Shown here piece by piece: positions 37,533-50,439 of a DNA stretch of 64,000 nucleotides. The notes below the pieces were generated by a model that saw nothing but the letters and a program-made list of their open reading frames with translations, searched no databases and was not told the DNA's origin. The stretch lies in NCBI RefSeq assembly GCF_013522725.1, contig NZ_JAAMRF010000003.1, positions 525,567 to 589,566 on the forward strand. Direction: 5' to 3'. A program made the position numbers and the translations under genes. The DNA comes from Stutzerimonas azotifigens (GTDB lineage: Bacteria > Pseudomonadota > Gammaproteobacteria > Pseudomonadales > Pseudomonadaceae). Positions within the stretch are counted from its first letter, which is position 1, and each line of letters opens with the position of its first letter.

Positions 37533-40263
37533 GGTAACCTTGAATGCCTTGGTCCAGGAAAGCCTCGGTCGCGTTGCCGAATACGCCGCCGAGCCCCTTG
37601 AGGACGATCTGGAGGAAAATGCCACGGTCCGGCTCGTCGTTGAGGCGTGGGTTGAGGCTGGTTTCGTCGTTGTCGATCCAGTAGCGATTGATCAGACGAA
37701 GCTTCCAGCAGCAGGTGTCGTACTCGAAGCCGCCAAAGGCTTCCAGCGTACGGTTGCGGCCGTAGTCATACTGCCAGCGCGCGATAGCGCTCCACTGCGG
37801 CGCGATCGGCCAGATGGTGGAGAAGTCGTGCTGGTTGATCTTGTAATAGTCCTTGATGTAATCCGGTTGGTCCGGGGTGCTGAAGTCGTCGTTGTACCGC
37901 CAGGTACCCGTTGCCTGGTCGAAACGAATGGTGTCGTTGCGATAGCGATAACCGATGTTGACGATCTTGTTCGGGTTGTCCGCCGCCTGGTAGTGGAACA
38001 TGGCACTGCCCGAGCGTGTGGTGTGGGTGTCCGGATCCCAGTTGAAGGTGGAGGTGAAGCGCCAGTCCTGGTTGTAGCGGTACTGGTATTCGAGGGCATA
38101 GGGCGAAACCGACGCCTGGGCCTGGTCGAAGTCACGGTAATCGATGCCTGGCATCTGCACGCGGCGATCTTCGAAATAGAAGGCCTGACCGATGCTGATG
38201 CGCTGGCGCTCGAAGCCGTTGGCCTCGATCCAGCGGCTGGTGACACCCAGCGAAACCTGATTGGCATCGCCAATGCGGTCGTTGCCGTTGAAACGATTGT
38301 CGCGCCACAGCGAGGCGTAGCTGAACGGCGTTTCGCTGGTGTCGAAGACCGGAATGTCGTCCTGGTCCTTGTTCGGCACGTAGAGGTAGAACAGTCGAGG
38401 TTCGAGGGTCTGACGGTAGCCCTGGCCGAACCACTGGGTGTCGCGGTCGAAGTACAGGCCACTGTCGACGCTCAGGATCGGTACGCTGCGATCGGGCGAA
38501 GAATCGAACTCACCCGCGAGGCCGGCGCGGCCCTGGGCGTCGATATCGAGGTCGTACTTGGTGTAGGCGTACTTGACCGAGGGTGTCAGGAAACCCCAGG
38601 CCCAGTTCAGCGGCAGGCTGACACCCGGCTCCACATGGATACGCTCACCCTCGGCGCGGTTTAATCCGAAAAGGCGTTCGTCGTACCACTCCTCCGGATT
38701 GCCGTCGTCGTTGATGAAATTGCCGCTGCGCAGACTGCGCTGGAATTTGACGAACTCGGTCTCGTAGCCGAACTGCAGACCGCCTGGCTGGAAGGGCAGG
38801 CCACCGTTCAGGGTGATCTGCGGCAAGCGATCGTAAGGCGTGATGTCGGTGACCGTTGCACGCTCATAGGCGTGGGCATTGATCTGCGCGACGTAGCTAT
38901 CGCCGCGGTAGGTCAGCGTGCCGCGCTGATTGAGGTGCGAGGGACGATCGATGCCGAGGCCGGTGCTCAGGTCCTGGAAGTAGTACGGGTCGCTGATGTC
39001 GGTGTAGTCGACTTCTGCCAGCCAGCGCGAGTCGAGTCCAGTGCGGTGCTGCAGGCTGTACATCCAGCGCTGGTCTTCGTACTCGGACTGCAGCTTGCGC
39101 TCATCCTCGCGGTCGTTCAGGTAGGCAGCGCCGAACTGGCCTTCGCTGCTTCGCGTGAGGTAGCGGAACTCGCCTTCCATCAGCAGGCCGCGCTCGCTCA
39201 TGTACTGCGGATAGAGCGTGGCGTCGAAGTTGGGCGCGAGGTTGAAGTAGTAAGGCGTCTGCAGCGTCACACCGTTACTGCTCGACGAGCTGATGCTCGG
39301 CGCAAGAAAGCCGGACTGGCGACGGTCGTCGATGGGAAAATAGATGTACGGCGTGTAGAACACCGGCACGTTCTTGACCCGCAAGGTGACGTTGGTCGCG
39401 CTGCCGCGGCCCGTGTTGGGGTCCAGGGTGACGTTGTTGCCGGTCAGGTGCCAAGCGTTGTCGCCCGGCTCGCAGCGGGTGTAGGTGCCATCCTTGAGGC
39501 GGATGATCGCGGTTTCCTCGCGCTTGGCGTACAGCGCGCTACCACGCACTTTGCCCGCGTGTACCACATATTCGGCGTTATCGATCTTGGCTTCGCCGTT
39601 GTCGAGGAACAGCTCGGCGCGATCGCCAACCACCAGCGTGCCGGTATCGCGAAAACGGACATTGCCGGTCAGCTCACCACGGTTTTCCAACTGATACAGG
39701 TTCGCCTCGTCGGCCTCGACCTGGATGCTGCCTTGGCGCAGCAGTACATCGCCTGCCAGCGTGGCGGTTTCGGTCTCTTGTTCGTAGCGGGTGGCTTTCG
39801 CCGAAACGTAGGTCGGCGCCTCGCTCAGCGGCGTATCGTCGAACTTGCCCGGGCGATCCGGCTCGACGTAGGCACCGGCGCAATAAGGGCCGGCTTCGGC
39901 AAGTTGTGCGGCGGTGAGCTTGTCGCGCGGTACCCAGTCCAGGTGACTGTAGTCGGCGCTACGCGAGGCCAGGCCCTTGCCCTTGCTCTCGGTGACGAGG
40001 GTAGTCGTCGGCGTTTCGGCGGCACGGGCATCGGGGGCCTGGGCGCTGGTGCTGCTGACGGCGCTGCTGCTGTGGACCGGGCGGGGCGGCAGCGTGGCGT
40101 TGGCTGCTTTGGGGGCGCATGCCCAGCCACCGGAAGGGCCAGGCTGGCAGTCGAACTGCTCGGCTGCGATAACGAAAGGAACTGCCATTGGTTGCAGAGC
40201 GAGCAAGCTGCCAGTGAACAGTAAGGGGAATTTCTTGCGAAATGCGGGGTATTTGAGTGCCAT
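37507..40263 (-). CDS. lptD: LPS-assembly protein LptD
   Basis: LptD is the outer-membrane barrel that, with LptE, places LPS in the outer leaflet. The 918-residue protein has a signal peptide ([19 protein letters not shown]), an N-terminal OstA-type periplasmic jellyroll (about 150-290) and a C-terminal barrel. Conserved Cys pairs used for disulfide switching are present (FDCQPG and WACAPK near the N-terminus, CC in [10 protein letters not shown] near the C-terminus). The ATG at 40263 ([12 protein letters not shown]) fits pseudomonad LptD; an extension to 40296 is less likely. It heads the leftward block to glpE and is divergent from amgK. Confidence 0.96.
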   Translation of the reverse strand: MALKYPAFRKKFPLLFTGSLLALQPMAVPFVIAAEQFDCQPGPSGGWACAPKAANATLPPRPVHSSSAVSSTSAQAPDARAAETPTTTLVTESKGKGLASRSADYSHLDWVPRDKLTAAQLAEAGPYCAGAYVEPDRPGKFDDTPLSEAPTYVSAKATRYEQETETATLAGDVLLRQGSIQVEADEANLYQLENRGELTGNVRFRDTGTLVVGDRAELFLDNGEAKIDNAEYVVHAGKVRGSALYAKREETAIIRLKDGTYTRCEPGDNAWHLTGNNVTLDPNTGRGSATNVTLRVKNVPVFYTPYIYFPIDDRRQSGFLAPSISSSSSNGVTLQTPYYFNLAPNFDATLYPQYMSERGLLMEGEFRYLTRSSEGQFGAAYLNDREDERKLQSEYEDQRWMYSLQHRTGLDSRWLAEVDYTDISDPYYFQDLSTGLGIDRPSHLNQRGTLTYRGDSYVAQINAHAYERATVTDITPYDRLPQITLNGGLPFQPGGLQFGYETEFVKFQRSLRSGNFINDDGNPEEWYDERLFGLNRAEGERIHVEPGVSLPLNWAWGFLTPSVKYAYTKYDLDIDAQGRAGLAGEFDSSPDRSVPILSVDSGLYFDRDTQWFGQGYRQTLEPRLFYLYVPNKDQDDIPVFDTSETPFSYASLWRDNRFNGNDRIGDANQVSLGVTSRWIEANGFERQRISIGQAFYFEDRRVQMPGIDYRDFDQAQASVSPYALEYQYRYNQDWRFTSTFNWDPDTHTTRSGSAMFHYQAADNPNKIVNIGYRYRNDTIRFDQATGTWRYNDDFSTPDQPDYIKDYYKINQHDFSTIWPIAPQWSAIARWQYDYGRNRTLEAFGGFEYDTCCWKLRLINRYWIDNDETSLNPRLNDEPDRGIFLQIVLKGLGGVFGNATEAFLDQGIQGYREREDQAF

Positions 40264-40394
40264 CTGGTTTATTAGTCCCGGCTTCCTGCGAGCCATCGGC
40301 CGGCTGGGCCGCCCGCCTCTCGATGGGCTGAAAAAGATGCTGGATAATAAAGCATGACCCGACTATCGGCTAGCGCCGTGGGAGACCCCCTGAA

Positions 40395-42079
<1,685 letters not shown>

Positions 42080-42844
42080 ATGTTCTGGCCTGTCACCTTT
42101 CTTGGCGCGCTGGCTGGCTGGCTGCTGGCGAGCATCCCCGGTGCCCTGCTCGGCGGTCTGCTCGGGCAGGTGTTGGATCGTCGTCTCGGGCTCGATTCTT
42201 GGGCGAGCCTGCGAGAGCGCATGCGTAGCGGTGCGCCGTTGCAGGGCGAGGTATTGTTGTTCGTCCTGCTCGGACGCTTGGCTAAAAGCGGAGGTCGAAT
42301 CAGTGAGGCGCACATTCGGGTCGCACGTGCCGAAATGCAGCGGTTGGGGCTGGATCAGGCAGGCCAGCGCGAGGCCATCGATGCCTTCTATCGCGGCAAG
42401 TCCGGCGATGACAGCCTACGCCAGCCCCTGGGCCGCCTGCGTAATCGCGAGCAGGCGGCCGCCGTGCTGCAGGCCTGCTGGCGAATGGCGCGTGCCGAAG
42501 GTCGGGTGAATGCCCGTGAACATGAGTTGATCATGCTCTGGGGCAAGTGGCTGGGTTGGAGTGGCGAAGAGGTCGCCGCACAGGATCGGGATGCCGGACG
42601 GCGACAGGGCGCGCCCACCAGTCGCGGTGGTGCCTACGAGGAAGCCATGCAACTGCTCGGCGTTCGAGCCGACACCGAGCCGCACGGGATCAAGCGTGCC
42701 TACCGCAGACTGCTCAGCCAGCATCACCCGGACAAGCTGGCCGGCTCGGGTGCGTCGCCTGCGCAAGTGCGTGATGCCACCGAGCGTACTCGCGAGTTGC
42801 ACAATGCCTATGCACTGATCCGGGAGCGGCGCGGGTTTCGCTGA
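42080..42844 (+). CDS. djlA: DnaJ-like membrane co-chaperone DjlA
   Basis: The 254-residue protein has an N-terminal membrane segment (about 1-30), a TerB-like helical domain (about 50-150) and a C-terminal J domain with the HPD motif in SQHHPDKLAGSG. It stimulates DnaK at the inner membrane. The start ATG immediately follows the murU stop. It converges with the DUF3530 gene. Confidence 0.92.
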   Translation: MFWPVTFLGALAGWLLASIPGALLGGLLGQVLDRRLGLDSWASLRERMRSGAPLQGEVLLFVLLGRLAKSGGRISEAHIRVARAEMQRLGLDQAGQREAIDAFYRGKSGDDSLRQPLGRLRNREQAAAVLQACWRMARAEGRVNAREHELIMLWGKWLGWSGEEVAAQDRDAGRRQGAPTSRGGAYEEAMQLLGVRADTEPHGIKRAYRRLLSQHHPDKLAGSGASPAQVRDATERTRELHNAYALIRERRGFR

Positions 42845-42865
42845 TTGGCCCATGTGCTTGGGTGT

Positions 42866-43852
42866 TCAGGATTGTCGGCCCAGCCAGCCGCGTATCCGGC
42901 GGTACAGCTGTTCCTGCTCGGCGTCCGCATCGGCTGGGATGGTCTGCAGCATGACCTGATGGTAGCTCGGGTGATCGAGCCGTCGAGCGGCGTTGCGCCG
43001 GGCGATGGCGGCGTCGCGCAGGTAACCGGGCTGGGGATAGTAGAAATCTCCCGTGGCGACCTTGAGGGGGGGTACCAGCTCCTCCAGGGAGGCTTCGCCT
43101 GGGACGGCGCGCGGCGCGATCAGCACCAGGTGCCGCAGTTGTTGATCGGGTTGCTCCTGCAGATAGCGGGCCGCCCAGAAGGCGCCGCTGCCCTGGCCGG
43201 CGAGCACGATGGTGGCGGGGCCATTCTCACGGGCGAAGCCGATGCCGGCGGTGATTCGCTCGAACAGTGCCGTCGGCCACTCAACAGTGGGCGGGATGTT
43301 GGCGGCCGGTTCGGATTCCGGGTCCTGGACTTCAGTGGCGCTGTCTTCGGGCGCCGACGTCTGTTCCGGCAGATACCCTGCTTCGGCCGGCGCCTCAGTT
43401 TGCGGCGCCGTTTCGTCTTCCGGCGGCGCGTCTGTGCTGGTCGCCGCGTCAGGCTCCGGTGCGTTGGGCAAGGCGATGCCGGGGTTGTCCGGCAGGCTCA
43501 GGCTCAGGGTGTGCCAGCCGTCGTCGGGCAGCCGGTGGCGTAGTGGGCCGATGCCGCGTGGCCAGTCGGCGCTCTGCCCGTCGCCGGGCAACAGGATCAC
43601 CGTGCCTTTGACCTTGGCGGTATTGGCCGGTAGCCAGAGGGCGATGAAGGTCTGGCCGGCGGCGTCGAGCATCCGTGCCTGTGTGGGAAACTTGCGGGCC
43701 AGTTCCTGTGCCTCGATCGCGCTTCGCTCGCCCAGCGGGGCACGCAGCACAGGCTTTGTCTCGACCGGTTGCTCGGTGCTCGGCTCCTCGGCCATGAGTG
43801 GGGCGGCCGCTGCACACAAGACCAGCAGGGCGGCTATCAGCGTTTTTGACAT
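42866..43852 (-). CDS. DUF3530 family protein, predicted exported alpha/beta hydrolase
   Basis: This 328-residue protein has a Sec signal ([20 protein letters not shown]) and resembles the DUF3530 family common in Pseudomonas. An acidic, Pro-rich linker (about 125-180) separates the two halves. The sequence [16 protein letters not shown] has a Gly-x-Gly-Ser pattern typical of an alpha/beta hydrolase elbow and a later His appears near the end (HPSYHQ). The function is not known. Confidence 0.85.
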   Translation of the reverse strand: MSKTLIAALLVLCAAAAPLMAEEPSTEQPVETKPVLRAPLGERSAIEAQELARKFPTQARMLDAAGQTFIALWLPANTAKVKGTVILLPGDGQSADWPRGIGPLRHRLPDDGWHTLSLSLPDNPGIALPNAPEPDAATSTDAPPEDETAPQTEAPAEAGYLPEQTSAPEDSATEVQDPESEPAANIPPTVEWPTALFERITAGIGFARENGPATIVLAGQGSGAFWAARYLQEQPDQQLRHLVLIAPRAVPGEASLEELVPPLKVATGDFYYPQPGYLRDAAIARRNAARRLDHPSYHQVMLQTIPADADAEQEQLYRRIRGWLGRQS

Positions 43853-43975
43853 CGACGGCTCCTCGGGGCGAAACGCCAGCCTAGCGGCACACCGCGGCGA
43901 CCGCTAGCCGCACGCGCCGTCGTGCGGGGCTTCGGGTACACTACGCGCCCGTGTTTTTGCCGCCTGAGGTGCGTC

Positions 43976-44650
43976 ATGCAGCCGTTCGCCATCGCTCCGT
44001 CCATTCTGTCCGCCGATTTCGCCCGCCTCGGTGAAGAGGTGGACAAGGTCCTCGCCGCAGGCGCCGATATCGTTCACTTCGATGTGATGGACAACCACTA
44101 CGTACCCAACCTGACGATCGGACCGATGGTCTGCGCCGCGTTGCGCAAGTACGGCATCACGGCGCCGATCGATGCGCATCTGATGGTCAAGCCGGTGGAT
44201 CGCATCATTGGCGATTTCATCGAGGCTGGCGCCAGCTACATCACCTTTCATCCCGAAGCGTCCGAGCACATCGACCGCTCCCTGCAACTGATTCGCGACG
44301 GCGGCGCCAAGGCGGGCCTGGTGTTCAATCCGGCGACGCCGTTGGACGTGCTGCGCTACGTGATGGACAAGGTCGACATGATCTTGCTGATGAGCGTCAA
44401 CCCGGGCTTCGGTGGGCAGAAGTTCATCCCCGGCACCCTCGACAAGCTGCGCGAGGCACGTTCGCTGATCGACGCCTCCGGATATGACATCCGTCTCGAG
44501 ATCGACGGTGGGGTCAACGTCAAGAATATCCGTGAGATCGCGGCTGCCGGTGCCGACACCTTCGTGGCCGGCTCGGCGATCTTCAACGCGCCCGATTACC
44601 GCCAGGTGATCGACGCCATGCGCGCCGAGCTGGCGCTGGCAAGCGCCTGA
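43976..44650 (+). CDS. rpe: Ribulose-phosphate 3-epimerase
   Basis: Rpe interconverts ribulose-5-phosphate and xylulose-5-phosphate. The 224-residue TIM barrel has [17 protein letters not shown] at the start, [12 protein letters not shown] with the catalytic Asp, HLMVKPV, and [12 protein letters not shown]. The ATG at 43976 has GAGG at suitable spacing. It overlaps gph by one base (TGATG). Confidence 0.97.
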   Translation: MQPFAIAPSILSADFARLGEEVDKVLAAGADIVHFDVMDNHYVPNLTIGPMVCAALRKYGITAPIDAHLMVKPVDRIIGDFIEAGASYITFHPEASEHIDRSLQLIRDGGAKAGLVFNPATPLDVLRYVMDKVDMILLMSVNPGFGGQKFIPGTLDKLREARSLIDASGYDIRLEIDGGVNVKNIREIAAAGADTFVAGSAIFNAPDYRQVIDAMRAELALASA

Positions 44651-45333
44651 TGCTCCTGCGCAGTGTGTTCGACGGCGAGCTGCCGCGCCTGGTGATGTTC
44701 GATCTCGACGGCACCCTGCTCGACTCGGTGCCTGATCTGGCGGCCGCGGTGGACAGCGTCCTGCTTCAGCTCGGCCGTCCGCCGGCCGGCCTCGCCCGGG
44801 TGCGGGACTGGGTCGGCAACGGCGCGCCGGTGCTGGTGCGCCGGGCCTTGGCCGGCGGCCTCGATCACCAAGGCGTCGACGATGAGTTGGCGCAGCGGGC
44901 GCTGCAGATGTTTCTCGAGGCCTACGCGGGCGGCCATGCCCTGACCACTGTATACCCTGGCGTCCCGCCGTTGCTCGAGTGGCTGCGCACGCAGGGCGTG
45001 CCGATGGCGGTGGTGACCAACAAGCCCGAGCGCTTCGTGGAGCCGCTATTGCAGGAGAAAGGCCTGGGCGGCTTCTTCAGCTGGATCGTCGGTGGCGACA
45101 CGCTGTCCCGGCAAAAGCCCGATCCGGCAGGGTTGCGCCATGTGCTCGAGCGGGCAGGAGTGCCGGCGCACCAGGCACTGTTCGTGGGTGACTCGCGCAA
45201 CGACGTGCTGGCGGCCAGGGCGGCGGGGGTGCCTTGCGTGGCGCTGCGCTATGGCTACAATCATGGTCGACCGATCGATGAGGAGCACCCCGAGCTCGTC
45301 CTGGATGATCTGCGCGAATTGCTCGTAGGTTGA
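44650..45333 (+). CDS. gph: Phosphoglycolate phosphatase
   Basis: Gph removes phosphate from 2-phosphoglycolate, a product of DNA repair. The 227-residue HAD protein has motif I MFDLDGTLLDS (about 15-25), motif II VVTNKP, a Lys in QKPDPAG and motif IV GDSRNDVLAARAAG. It follows rpe with a 1-bp overlap and precedes the trpE leader region. Confidence 0.95.
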   Translation: MLLRSVFDGELPRLVMFDLDGTLLDSVPDLAAAVDSVLLQLGRPPAGLARVRDWVGNGAPVLVRRALAGGLDHQGVDDELAQRALQMFLEAYAGGHALTTVYPGVPPLLEWLRTQGVPMAVVTNKPERFVEPLLQEKGLGGFFSWIVGGDTLSRQKPDPAGLRHVLERAGVPAHQALFVGDSRNDVLAARAAGVPCVALRYGYNHGRPIDEEHPELVLDDLRELLVG

Positions 45334-45358
45334 TTCGGCATTCGCGCTGCGCTAGTGT
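45330..45358 (+). promoter_or_regulatory. Predicted trpE promoter
   Basis: TTGATT at 45330-45335 and TAGTGT at 45353-45358 are separated by 17 bp and sit at the end of gph. The transcript would start near 45365, leaving a leader of about 185 nt that holds the Trp-rich peptide. Confidence 0.5.
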
Positions 45359-45436
45359 GGCCGAACCGTTTTATCCCCGCCTTACGAGATCAGACACGTG
45401 GTTGTCATCTGCAAACATCGGTACACCAGCGCCTGG

Positions 45437-45481
45437 ATGAAAGTCGTCAAGGCCCTGGCACGTTGGCGCTGGCGCGCCTGA
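45437..45481 (+). CDS. trpL: Trp leader peptide (trpE attenuator)
   Basis: The 14-codon frame reads MKVVKALARWRWRA, with two Trp codons in Trp-Arg-Trp just before the stop, about 70 bp upstream of trpE. This is the usual layout of an amino-acid attenuator peptide, and trpE attenuation has been described in P. putida. The GC-rich GGCGCGCC block and inverted segments around 45470-45520 could form alternative hairpins, but I cannot identify a classic terminator with a T-run. The ribosome binding site is weak. Confidence 0.75.
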   Translation: MKVVKALARWRWRA

Positions 45482-45551
45482 ATCGTACTGGCCGGCCGCG
45501 AGCTGGCGCGTTTGCTCCTGACCTACCCCTTTGTTAGCCACGAGGCTGATC

Positions 45552-47042
45552 ATGACCCGCGACGAATTCCTGCGCCTGGCCGCCGAAGGCCATAACCGCA
45601 TCCCTGTGTCTTTCGAAACCCTCGCCGATTTCGATACCCCGCTATCGCTGTACCTCAAGCTCGCCGACGCGCCCAATGCCTATCTGCTCGAGTCGGTGCA
45701 GGGCGGTGAGAAGTGGGGGCGCTATTCGATCATCGGCTTGCCCTGCCGCACCGTCATGCGGGTCCACGACCACCATGTCAGCGTGACTGTCGACGGCCGT
45801 GAGAGCGAAAGCTGCGAAGTCGAGGACCCACTGGCGTTCGTCGAAGCGTTCAAGGCACGTTACCGGGTGGCCCCGGTCGAAGGCTTGCCGCGCTTCAATG
45901 GCGGCCTGGTCGGCTATTTCGGCTACGACAGCGTACGTTACGTCGAGCGCAAGCTCGCACGCTGCCCCAACCCCGATCCGCTGGGCACCCCGGACATCCT
46001 GCTGATGGTGTCGGATGCGGTGGTGGTATTCGATAATCTGGCCGGCAAGCTGCACTGCATCGTGCTGGTCGATCCGGCCGAGCCCGACGCGTTCGAGCAG
46101 GGCCAGGCGCGCCTGCGGGCGCTGCGGGAAAAACTGCGCCAGCCGATCGAGCCACGCCTCGGGCTCGACTTCGATACTGCGCGGCAACACGAGCCGGACT
46201 TCAATTCCAGCTTCAGCCGCGACGACTACGAACGGGCGGTCAACCGGATCAAGGATTACATCCTGGCCGGTGATTGCATGCAGGTGGTGATTTCCCAGCG
46301 CATGTCGATCCCCTTCAAGGCGGCGCCGATCGATCTCTACCGCGCGCTGCGCTGCTTCAACCCCACGCCCTACATGTACTTCTTCGATTTCGGCGACTTC
46401 CATGTGGTCGGCAGCTCGCCGGAAGTACTGGTCCGGGTCGAGGATGGCCTGGTCACCGTTCGCCCCATCGCCGGTACGCGGCCGCGCGGCGCCAACGAGG
46501 AAGCGGATCTGGCGCTCGAGCAGGATCTGCTAGGCGACGCCAAGGAAGTGGCCGAGCACCTGATGCTGATCGACCTCGGCCGCAACGACGTCGGTCGCGT
46601 AGCGGAAACCGGCTCGGTGAAACTCACCGAAAAGATGGTCATCGAACGCTATTCCAACGTCATGCACATCGTCTCCAACGTCACTGGCCAGCTCAAGGCA
46701 CCCTTGACCGCCATGGATGCGCTGCGCGCGATCCTTCCCGCTGGCACCCTGTCCGGTGCCCCGAAGATCCGCGCCATGGAAATCATCGACGAGCTCGAAC
46801 CGGTCAAGCGCGGCGTCTACGGCGGTGCGGTCGGCTATCTGGCGTGGAATGGCAACATGGACACCGCGATCGCCATTCGTACCGCGGTGATCAAGCACGG
46901 ACAGCTGCATGTCCAGGCTGGTGCCGGCATCGTCGCCGATTCGCAGCCGGCGCTGGAGTGGGAAGAGACCCTGAACAAGCGTCGCGCCATGTTCCGTGCG
47001 GTGGCGCTGGCCGAGCAGCCCGATCAATCGAAGGAGAACTGA
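45552..47042 (+). CDS. trpE: Anthranilate synthase component I
   Basis: TrpE makes anthranilate from chorismate, with ammonia from TrpG. The 496-residue protein has the N-terminal Trp-feedback region (LLESVQGG, about 46-53) and the chorismate-binding half with [25 protein letters not shown] and GAPKIRAME. The ATG at 45552 has GAGG eight bases upstream; a TTG at 45531 is unlikely. Regulation is probably by attenuation at the leader peptide. Confidence 0.97.
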   Translation: MTRDEFLRLAAEGHNRIPVSFETLADFDTPLSLYLKLADAPNAYLLESVQGGEKWGRYSIIGLPCRTVMRVHDHHVSVTVDGRESESCEVEDPLAFVEAFKARYRVAPVEGLPRFNGGLVGYFGYDSVRYVERKLARCPNPDPLGTPDILLMVSDAVVVFDNLAGKLHCIVLVDPAEPDAFEQGQARLRALREKLRQPIEPRLGLDFDTARQHEPDFNSSFSRDDYERAVNRIKDYILAGDCMQVVISQRMSIPFKAAPIDLYRALRCFNPTPYMYFFDFGDFHVVGSSPEVLVRVEDGLVTVRPIAGTRPRGANEEADLALEQDLLGDAKEVAEHLMLIDLGRNDVGRVAETGSVKLTEKMVIERYSNVMHIVSNVTGQLKAPLTAMDALRAILPAGTLSGAPKIRAMEIIDELEPVKRGVYGGAVGYLAWNGNMDTAIAIRTAVIKHGQLHVQAGAGIVADSQPALEWEETLNKRRAMFRAVALAEQPDQSKEN

Positions 47043-47043
47043 C

Positions 47044-47637
47044 ATGTTGCTGATGCTCGATAACTACGACTCCTTCACCTACAACGTGGTGCAGTACCTT
47101 GGTGAGCTCGGCGCGCAGGTCAAGGTGGTGCGCAACGACGAACTCAGCGTCGCCGAGATCGAGGCGCTCGCGCCCGAGCGCATCGTGGTGTCGCCCGGCC
47201 CCTGTACGCCCAACGAGGCGGGCGTGTCGCTCGAGCTGATTCGCCACTTCGCCGGCAAGCTGCCGATTCTGGGCGTCTGCCTGGGGCACCAGAGCATCGG
47301 GCAGGCGTTCGGCGGTGACGTGGTCCGCGCCCGCCAGGTCATGCATGGCAAGACCAGCCCGGTGTTTCACCTCGACAAGGGTGTGTTCGCCGGACTCAAC
47401 AATCCGCTCACCGTGACCCGCTATCACTCGCTGGTGGTCAAGCGCGAAACCTTGCCGGACTGCCTGGAGGTCACAGCATGGACCCAGGCCGACGACGGCT
47501 CGGTCGACGAGATCATGGGCCTGCGACACAAGACGCTGAATGTCGAGGGTGTGCAGTTCCATCCCGAGTCGATCCTCACCGAACAGGGCCATGAACTGTT
47601 CGCCAATTTCCTCAAGCAGACCGGAGGCACGCGCTGA
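47044..47637 (+). CDS. trpG: Anthranilate synthase component II (glutamine amidotransferase)
   Basis: TrpG hydrolyses glutamine to feed ammonia to TrpE. The 197-residue class I amidotransferase has [17 protein letters not shown], the oxyanion [11 protein letters not shown], nucleophile Cys in [16 protein letters not shown], and [10 protein letters not shown]. It starts one base after the trpE stop and overlaps trpD by one base. Confidence 0.97.
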   Translation: MLLMLDNYDSFTYNVVQYLGELGAQVKVVRNDELSVAEIEALAPERIVVSPGPCTPNEAGVSLELIRHFAGKLPILGVCLGHQSIGQAFGGDVVRARQVMHGKTSPVFHLDKGVFAGLNNPLTVTRYHSLVVKRETLPDCLEVTAWTQADDGSVDEIMGLRHKTLNVEGVQFHPESILTEQGHELFANFLKQTGGTR

Positions 47638-48683
47638 TGGACATCAAAACGGCCCTCAACCGGATTGTCGGTCAGCTCGACCTGACCACGGAGGAAATGA
47701 AGCAGGTCATGACCGAGATCATGACCGGCAACTGCAGCGACGCGCAGATCGGTGCCTTCCTGATGGGCATGCGGATGAAGAGCGAAACCATCGACGAGAT
47801 TGTCGGCGCGGCGATGGTCATGCGCGAGCTCGCCACACCTGTGGTGATTGATGCCGAGCAGTTGGTCGATACCTGCGGCACCGGCGGCGACGGGATGAAC
47901 ATCTTCAACGTTTCCACGGCCGCCGCCTTCGTCGTCGCGGCGGCTGGCGGCAAGGTCGCCAAGCACGGCAACCGCGCGGTGTCCGGTAAAAGCGGCAGTG
48001 CCGATCTGCTGGAGGCGGCCGGCGTTTACCTCGAGCTTCGGCCGGAACAGGTCGCGCGTTGCGTCGAGACCGTCGGCGTCGGGTTCATGTTCGCTCCAGC
48101 CCACCATGGCGCGATGAAGCATGCCATCGGCCCGCGCCGCGAACTCGGGCTGCGCACGCTGTTCAACATGCTTGGCCCGATGACCAACCCGGCCGGGGTC
48201 AGTCATCAGGTGGTCGGCGTGTTCAGCCAGGCGCTGTGCCGGCCGATGGCCGAAGTGTTGGCGCGGCTGGGCAGCACGCATGTGCTAGTGGTCCACGCGC
48301 AGGATGGTCTCGACGAGATCAGCCTGGCGGCGCCGACCCATGTGGCGGAACTGAAGGACGGCCAAGTTACCGAATACCGCATTCAGCCGGAAGATTTCGG
48401 GATCAAGAGCCAGAGCCTGATAGGGCTCAATGTGGATGGCCCTGTCGCATCCCTCGAACTGATTCGTGATGCGCTGGGCAAACGCAGAACCGAGAGCGGC
48501 CAGAAAGCGGCCGACATGATCGCCCTCAACGCCGGCGCCGCGCTTTATGCGGCCGACCGCGCCAGCAGTCTGGAGGAGGGCGTAGCGCTGGCCCACGACG
48601 CGCTGAGCTCGGGACTGGCACGGGAAAAAATGGAAGAGCTCAGCGCCTTCACGGCGGTATTCAGACAGGAGAATCAGGCATGA
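47637..48683 (+). CDS. trpD: Anthranilate phosphoribosyltransferase
   Basis: TrpD joins anthranilate and PRPP. The 348-residue protein has the Gly-rich PRPP motif [17 protein letters not shown] (about 79-95), [19 protein letters not shown] and [11 protein letters not shown]. It overlaps trpG by one base and trpC by four bases. Confidence 0.97.
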   Translation: MDIKTALNRIVGQLDLTTEEMKQVMTEIMTGNCSDAQIGAFLMGMRMKSETIDEIVGAAMVMRELATPVVIDAEQLVDTCGTGGDGMNIFNVSTAAAFVVAAAGGKVAKHGNRAVSGKSGSADLLEAAGVYLELRPEQVARCVETVGVGFMFAPAHHGAMKHAIGPRRELGLRTLFNMLGPMTNPAGVSHQVVGVFSQALCRPMAEVLARLGSTHVLVVHAQDGLDEISLAAPTHVAELKDGQVTEYRIQPEDFGIKSQSLIGLNVDGPVASLELIRDALGKRRTESGQKAADMIALNAGAALYAADRASSLEEGVALAHDALSSGLAREKMEELSAFTAVFRQENQA

Positions 48684-49513
48684 GCGTGCCAACGGTGCTG
48701 GAAAACATCCTGGCGCGAAAGGCTGTCGAGGTGGCGCAGCGCAAGAGCCAGGTCGGCTTGGACGAGCTCGATCGGCGCGCCAGTCAAGCCGACCCCGTAC
48801 GCGGTTTCGCCAATGCCCTGCTGGAGCGTGCGCAGCGCAAGGCGCCGGCGGTGATCGCCGAGATCAAGAAGGCTTCGCCAAGCAAGGGCGTGTTGCGCGA
48901 GCAGTTCGAACCCGCCGAGATTGCGGCCAGCTATGAGGCCGGTGGGGCGGCCTGCCTGTCGGTACTGACCGACGTCGATTTCTTCCAGGGCGCTGATGCC
49001 TATCTGCAGCAGGCCCGTGGCGCCTGCTCGCTTCCGGTCATCCGCAAGGACTTCCTGATCGATCCGTACCAGGTGGTCGAGACCCGCGCGCTGGGTGCCG
49101 ATTGCATTCTGCTGATCGCCTCGGCGCTGGATGACGCGCGCATGGCCGAACTCGCCAGCGTGGCCGCGGACCTGAACCTCGACGTATTGGTCGAGGTGCA
49201 TGACGGCGATGAGCTGGAGCGGGCGCTGCGTCTGGATACGCCGCTGATCGGAATCAACAACCGTAACCTGCACACCTTCGAAGTCAGCCTGGAGACCACC
49301 CTCGACCTACTGCCGCGAGTGCCGCAGGATCGTCTGGTTGTGACAGAAAGTGGCATCCTCAACCGTGCCGACGTGGAGCTGATGGAGATCAACGAGGTGT
49401 ATGCCTTCCTTGTGGGCGAGGCGTTCATGCGTGCCGAGCAGCCCGGGCTCGAATTGCAGCGCTTGTTCTTCCCAGAGCGAAAACCTCGCACGACAACCGC
49501 CGATCCCGAATAA
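48680..49513 (+). CDS. trpC: Indole-3-glycerol phosphate synthase
   Basis: TrpC closes the indole ring. The 277-residue TIM barrel has [33 protein letters not shown] (catalytic Lys), LVEVHDGDE and [11 protein letters not shown]. It is the last gene of trpEGDC. A strong bidirectional terminator follows, shared with the convergent vfr. Confidence 0.97.
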   Translation: MSVPTVLENILARKAVEVAQRKSQVGLDELDRRASQADPVRGFANALLERAQRKAPAVIAEIKKASPSKGVLREQFEPAEIAASYEAGGAACLSVLTDVDFFQGADAYLQQARGACSLPVIRKDFLIDPYQVVETRALGADCILLIASALDDARMAELASVAADLNLDVLVEVHDGDELERALRLDTPLIGINNRNLHTFEVSLETTLDLLPRVPQDRLVVTESGILNRADVELMEINEVYAFLVGEAFMRAEQPGLELQRLFFPERKPRTTTADPE

Positions 49514-49520
49514 CGGGCAC

Positions 49521-49551
49521 AAAAAAGCCGGTCGATGACCGGCTTCTTTTT
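49521..49551. terminator. Bidirectional terminator between trpC and vfr
   Basis: The stem AAGCCGGTC/GACCGGCTT has a 3-nt loop with A- and T-runs on both sides, so it can end transcripts from either gene. Confidence 0.9.
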
Positions 49552-49567
49552 GTCAGAGTTGGTCGGT

Positions 49568-50212
49568 TTAGCGAGTGCCGAAGACCACCATCGTCTTGCC
49601 TTTCACATGTACCAGCCCCTGTTCTTCGAGGCTCTTGAGCACGCGTCCGACCATTTCCCGCGAGCAGCCCACGATCCGGCCGATTTCCTGGCGGGTGATC
49701 TTGATCTGCATGCCGTCCGGGTGGGTCATGGCGTCGGGCTGCTTGCACAGATCCAGCAGCGTGCGGGCGACTCGACCGGTGACATCCAGGAACGCCAGGT
49801 CGCCGACCTTGCGGGTGGTGTTACGCAGGCGCTCGGCCATCTGGCTACCCAGCGCGTAGAGGATGTCGGGATCCTGTTGGGTCAGCTCGCGGAACTTGGC
49901 GTAGCTCAGTTCGGCGACCTCGCATTCGGTTTTGGCTCGTACCCAGGCGCTGCGCTCTTTTTCGGAGCCTTCCTTTTCAAAAAGACCCATCTCGCCGAAG
50001 AAGTCGCCCGAGTTCAGATACGCGATGATCATTTCGCGGCCATCGTCATCTTCGATCAGGATCGTGACCGACCCCTTGATGATGAAGAACAGCGTTTCGC
50101 AACGATCGCCCGCATAAATAATCGTGCTTTTCGCCGTATAACGCCGGCGATGGCAATGCGCGAGCAACTTGTCGAGGTTCTTGATCTTGGGAGTAAGAGT
50201 GATAGCAACCAT
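49568..50212 (-). CDS. vfr: CRP-family global regulator Vfr
   Basis: Vfr is the pseudomonad cAMP receptor protein that controls virulence, motility and quorum sensing. The 214-residue protein has the cyclic-nucleotide domain ([14 protein letters not shown] and [16 protein letters not shown], cAMP pocket) and the C-terminal helix-turn-helix ([20 protein letters not shown]). It is divergent from the osmC-family gene and converges with trpC. Confidence 0.95.
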   Translation of the reverse strand: MVAITLTPKIKNLDKLLAHCHRRRYTAKSTIIYAGDRCETLFFIIKGSVTILIEDDDGREMIIAYLNSGDFFGEMGLFEKEGSEKERSAWVRAKTECEVAELSYAKFRELTQQDPDILYALGSQMAERLRNTTRKVGDLAFLDVTGRVARTLLDLCKQPDAMTHPDGMQIKITRQEIGRIVGCSREMVGRVLKSLEEQGLVHVKGKTMVVFGTR

Positions 50213-50439
50213 GCAGTGAGGTCCCGAGAGCAGCGTTTTGTAAACGGCTGGTCTATTTTGATGTGACTAGGATGTCATTAAGTCGACGTCAGCTTAACAG
50301 ACGTAGGACGACCGGCAACCCGCAAAATGTTGTCCAGTCAACAGATATGTGATGTCAATGTGCCTTCATAGTGTCGCAGGCTGATTTTTCTGCCTCATGG
50401 TACTCTTGCAACTCCTTTGCCAATAACCAGAGGTTTCCG

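Noticed and set aside
38872..40224. 450-codon open frame opposite lptD
   Set aside because: It is a GC-driven shadow of lptD and has no family resemblance.
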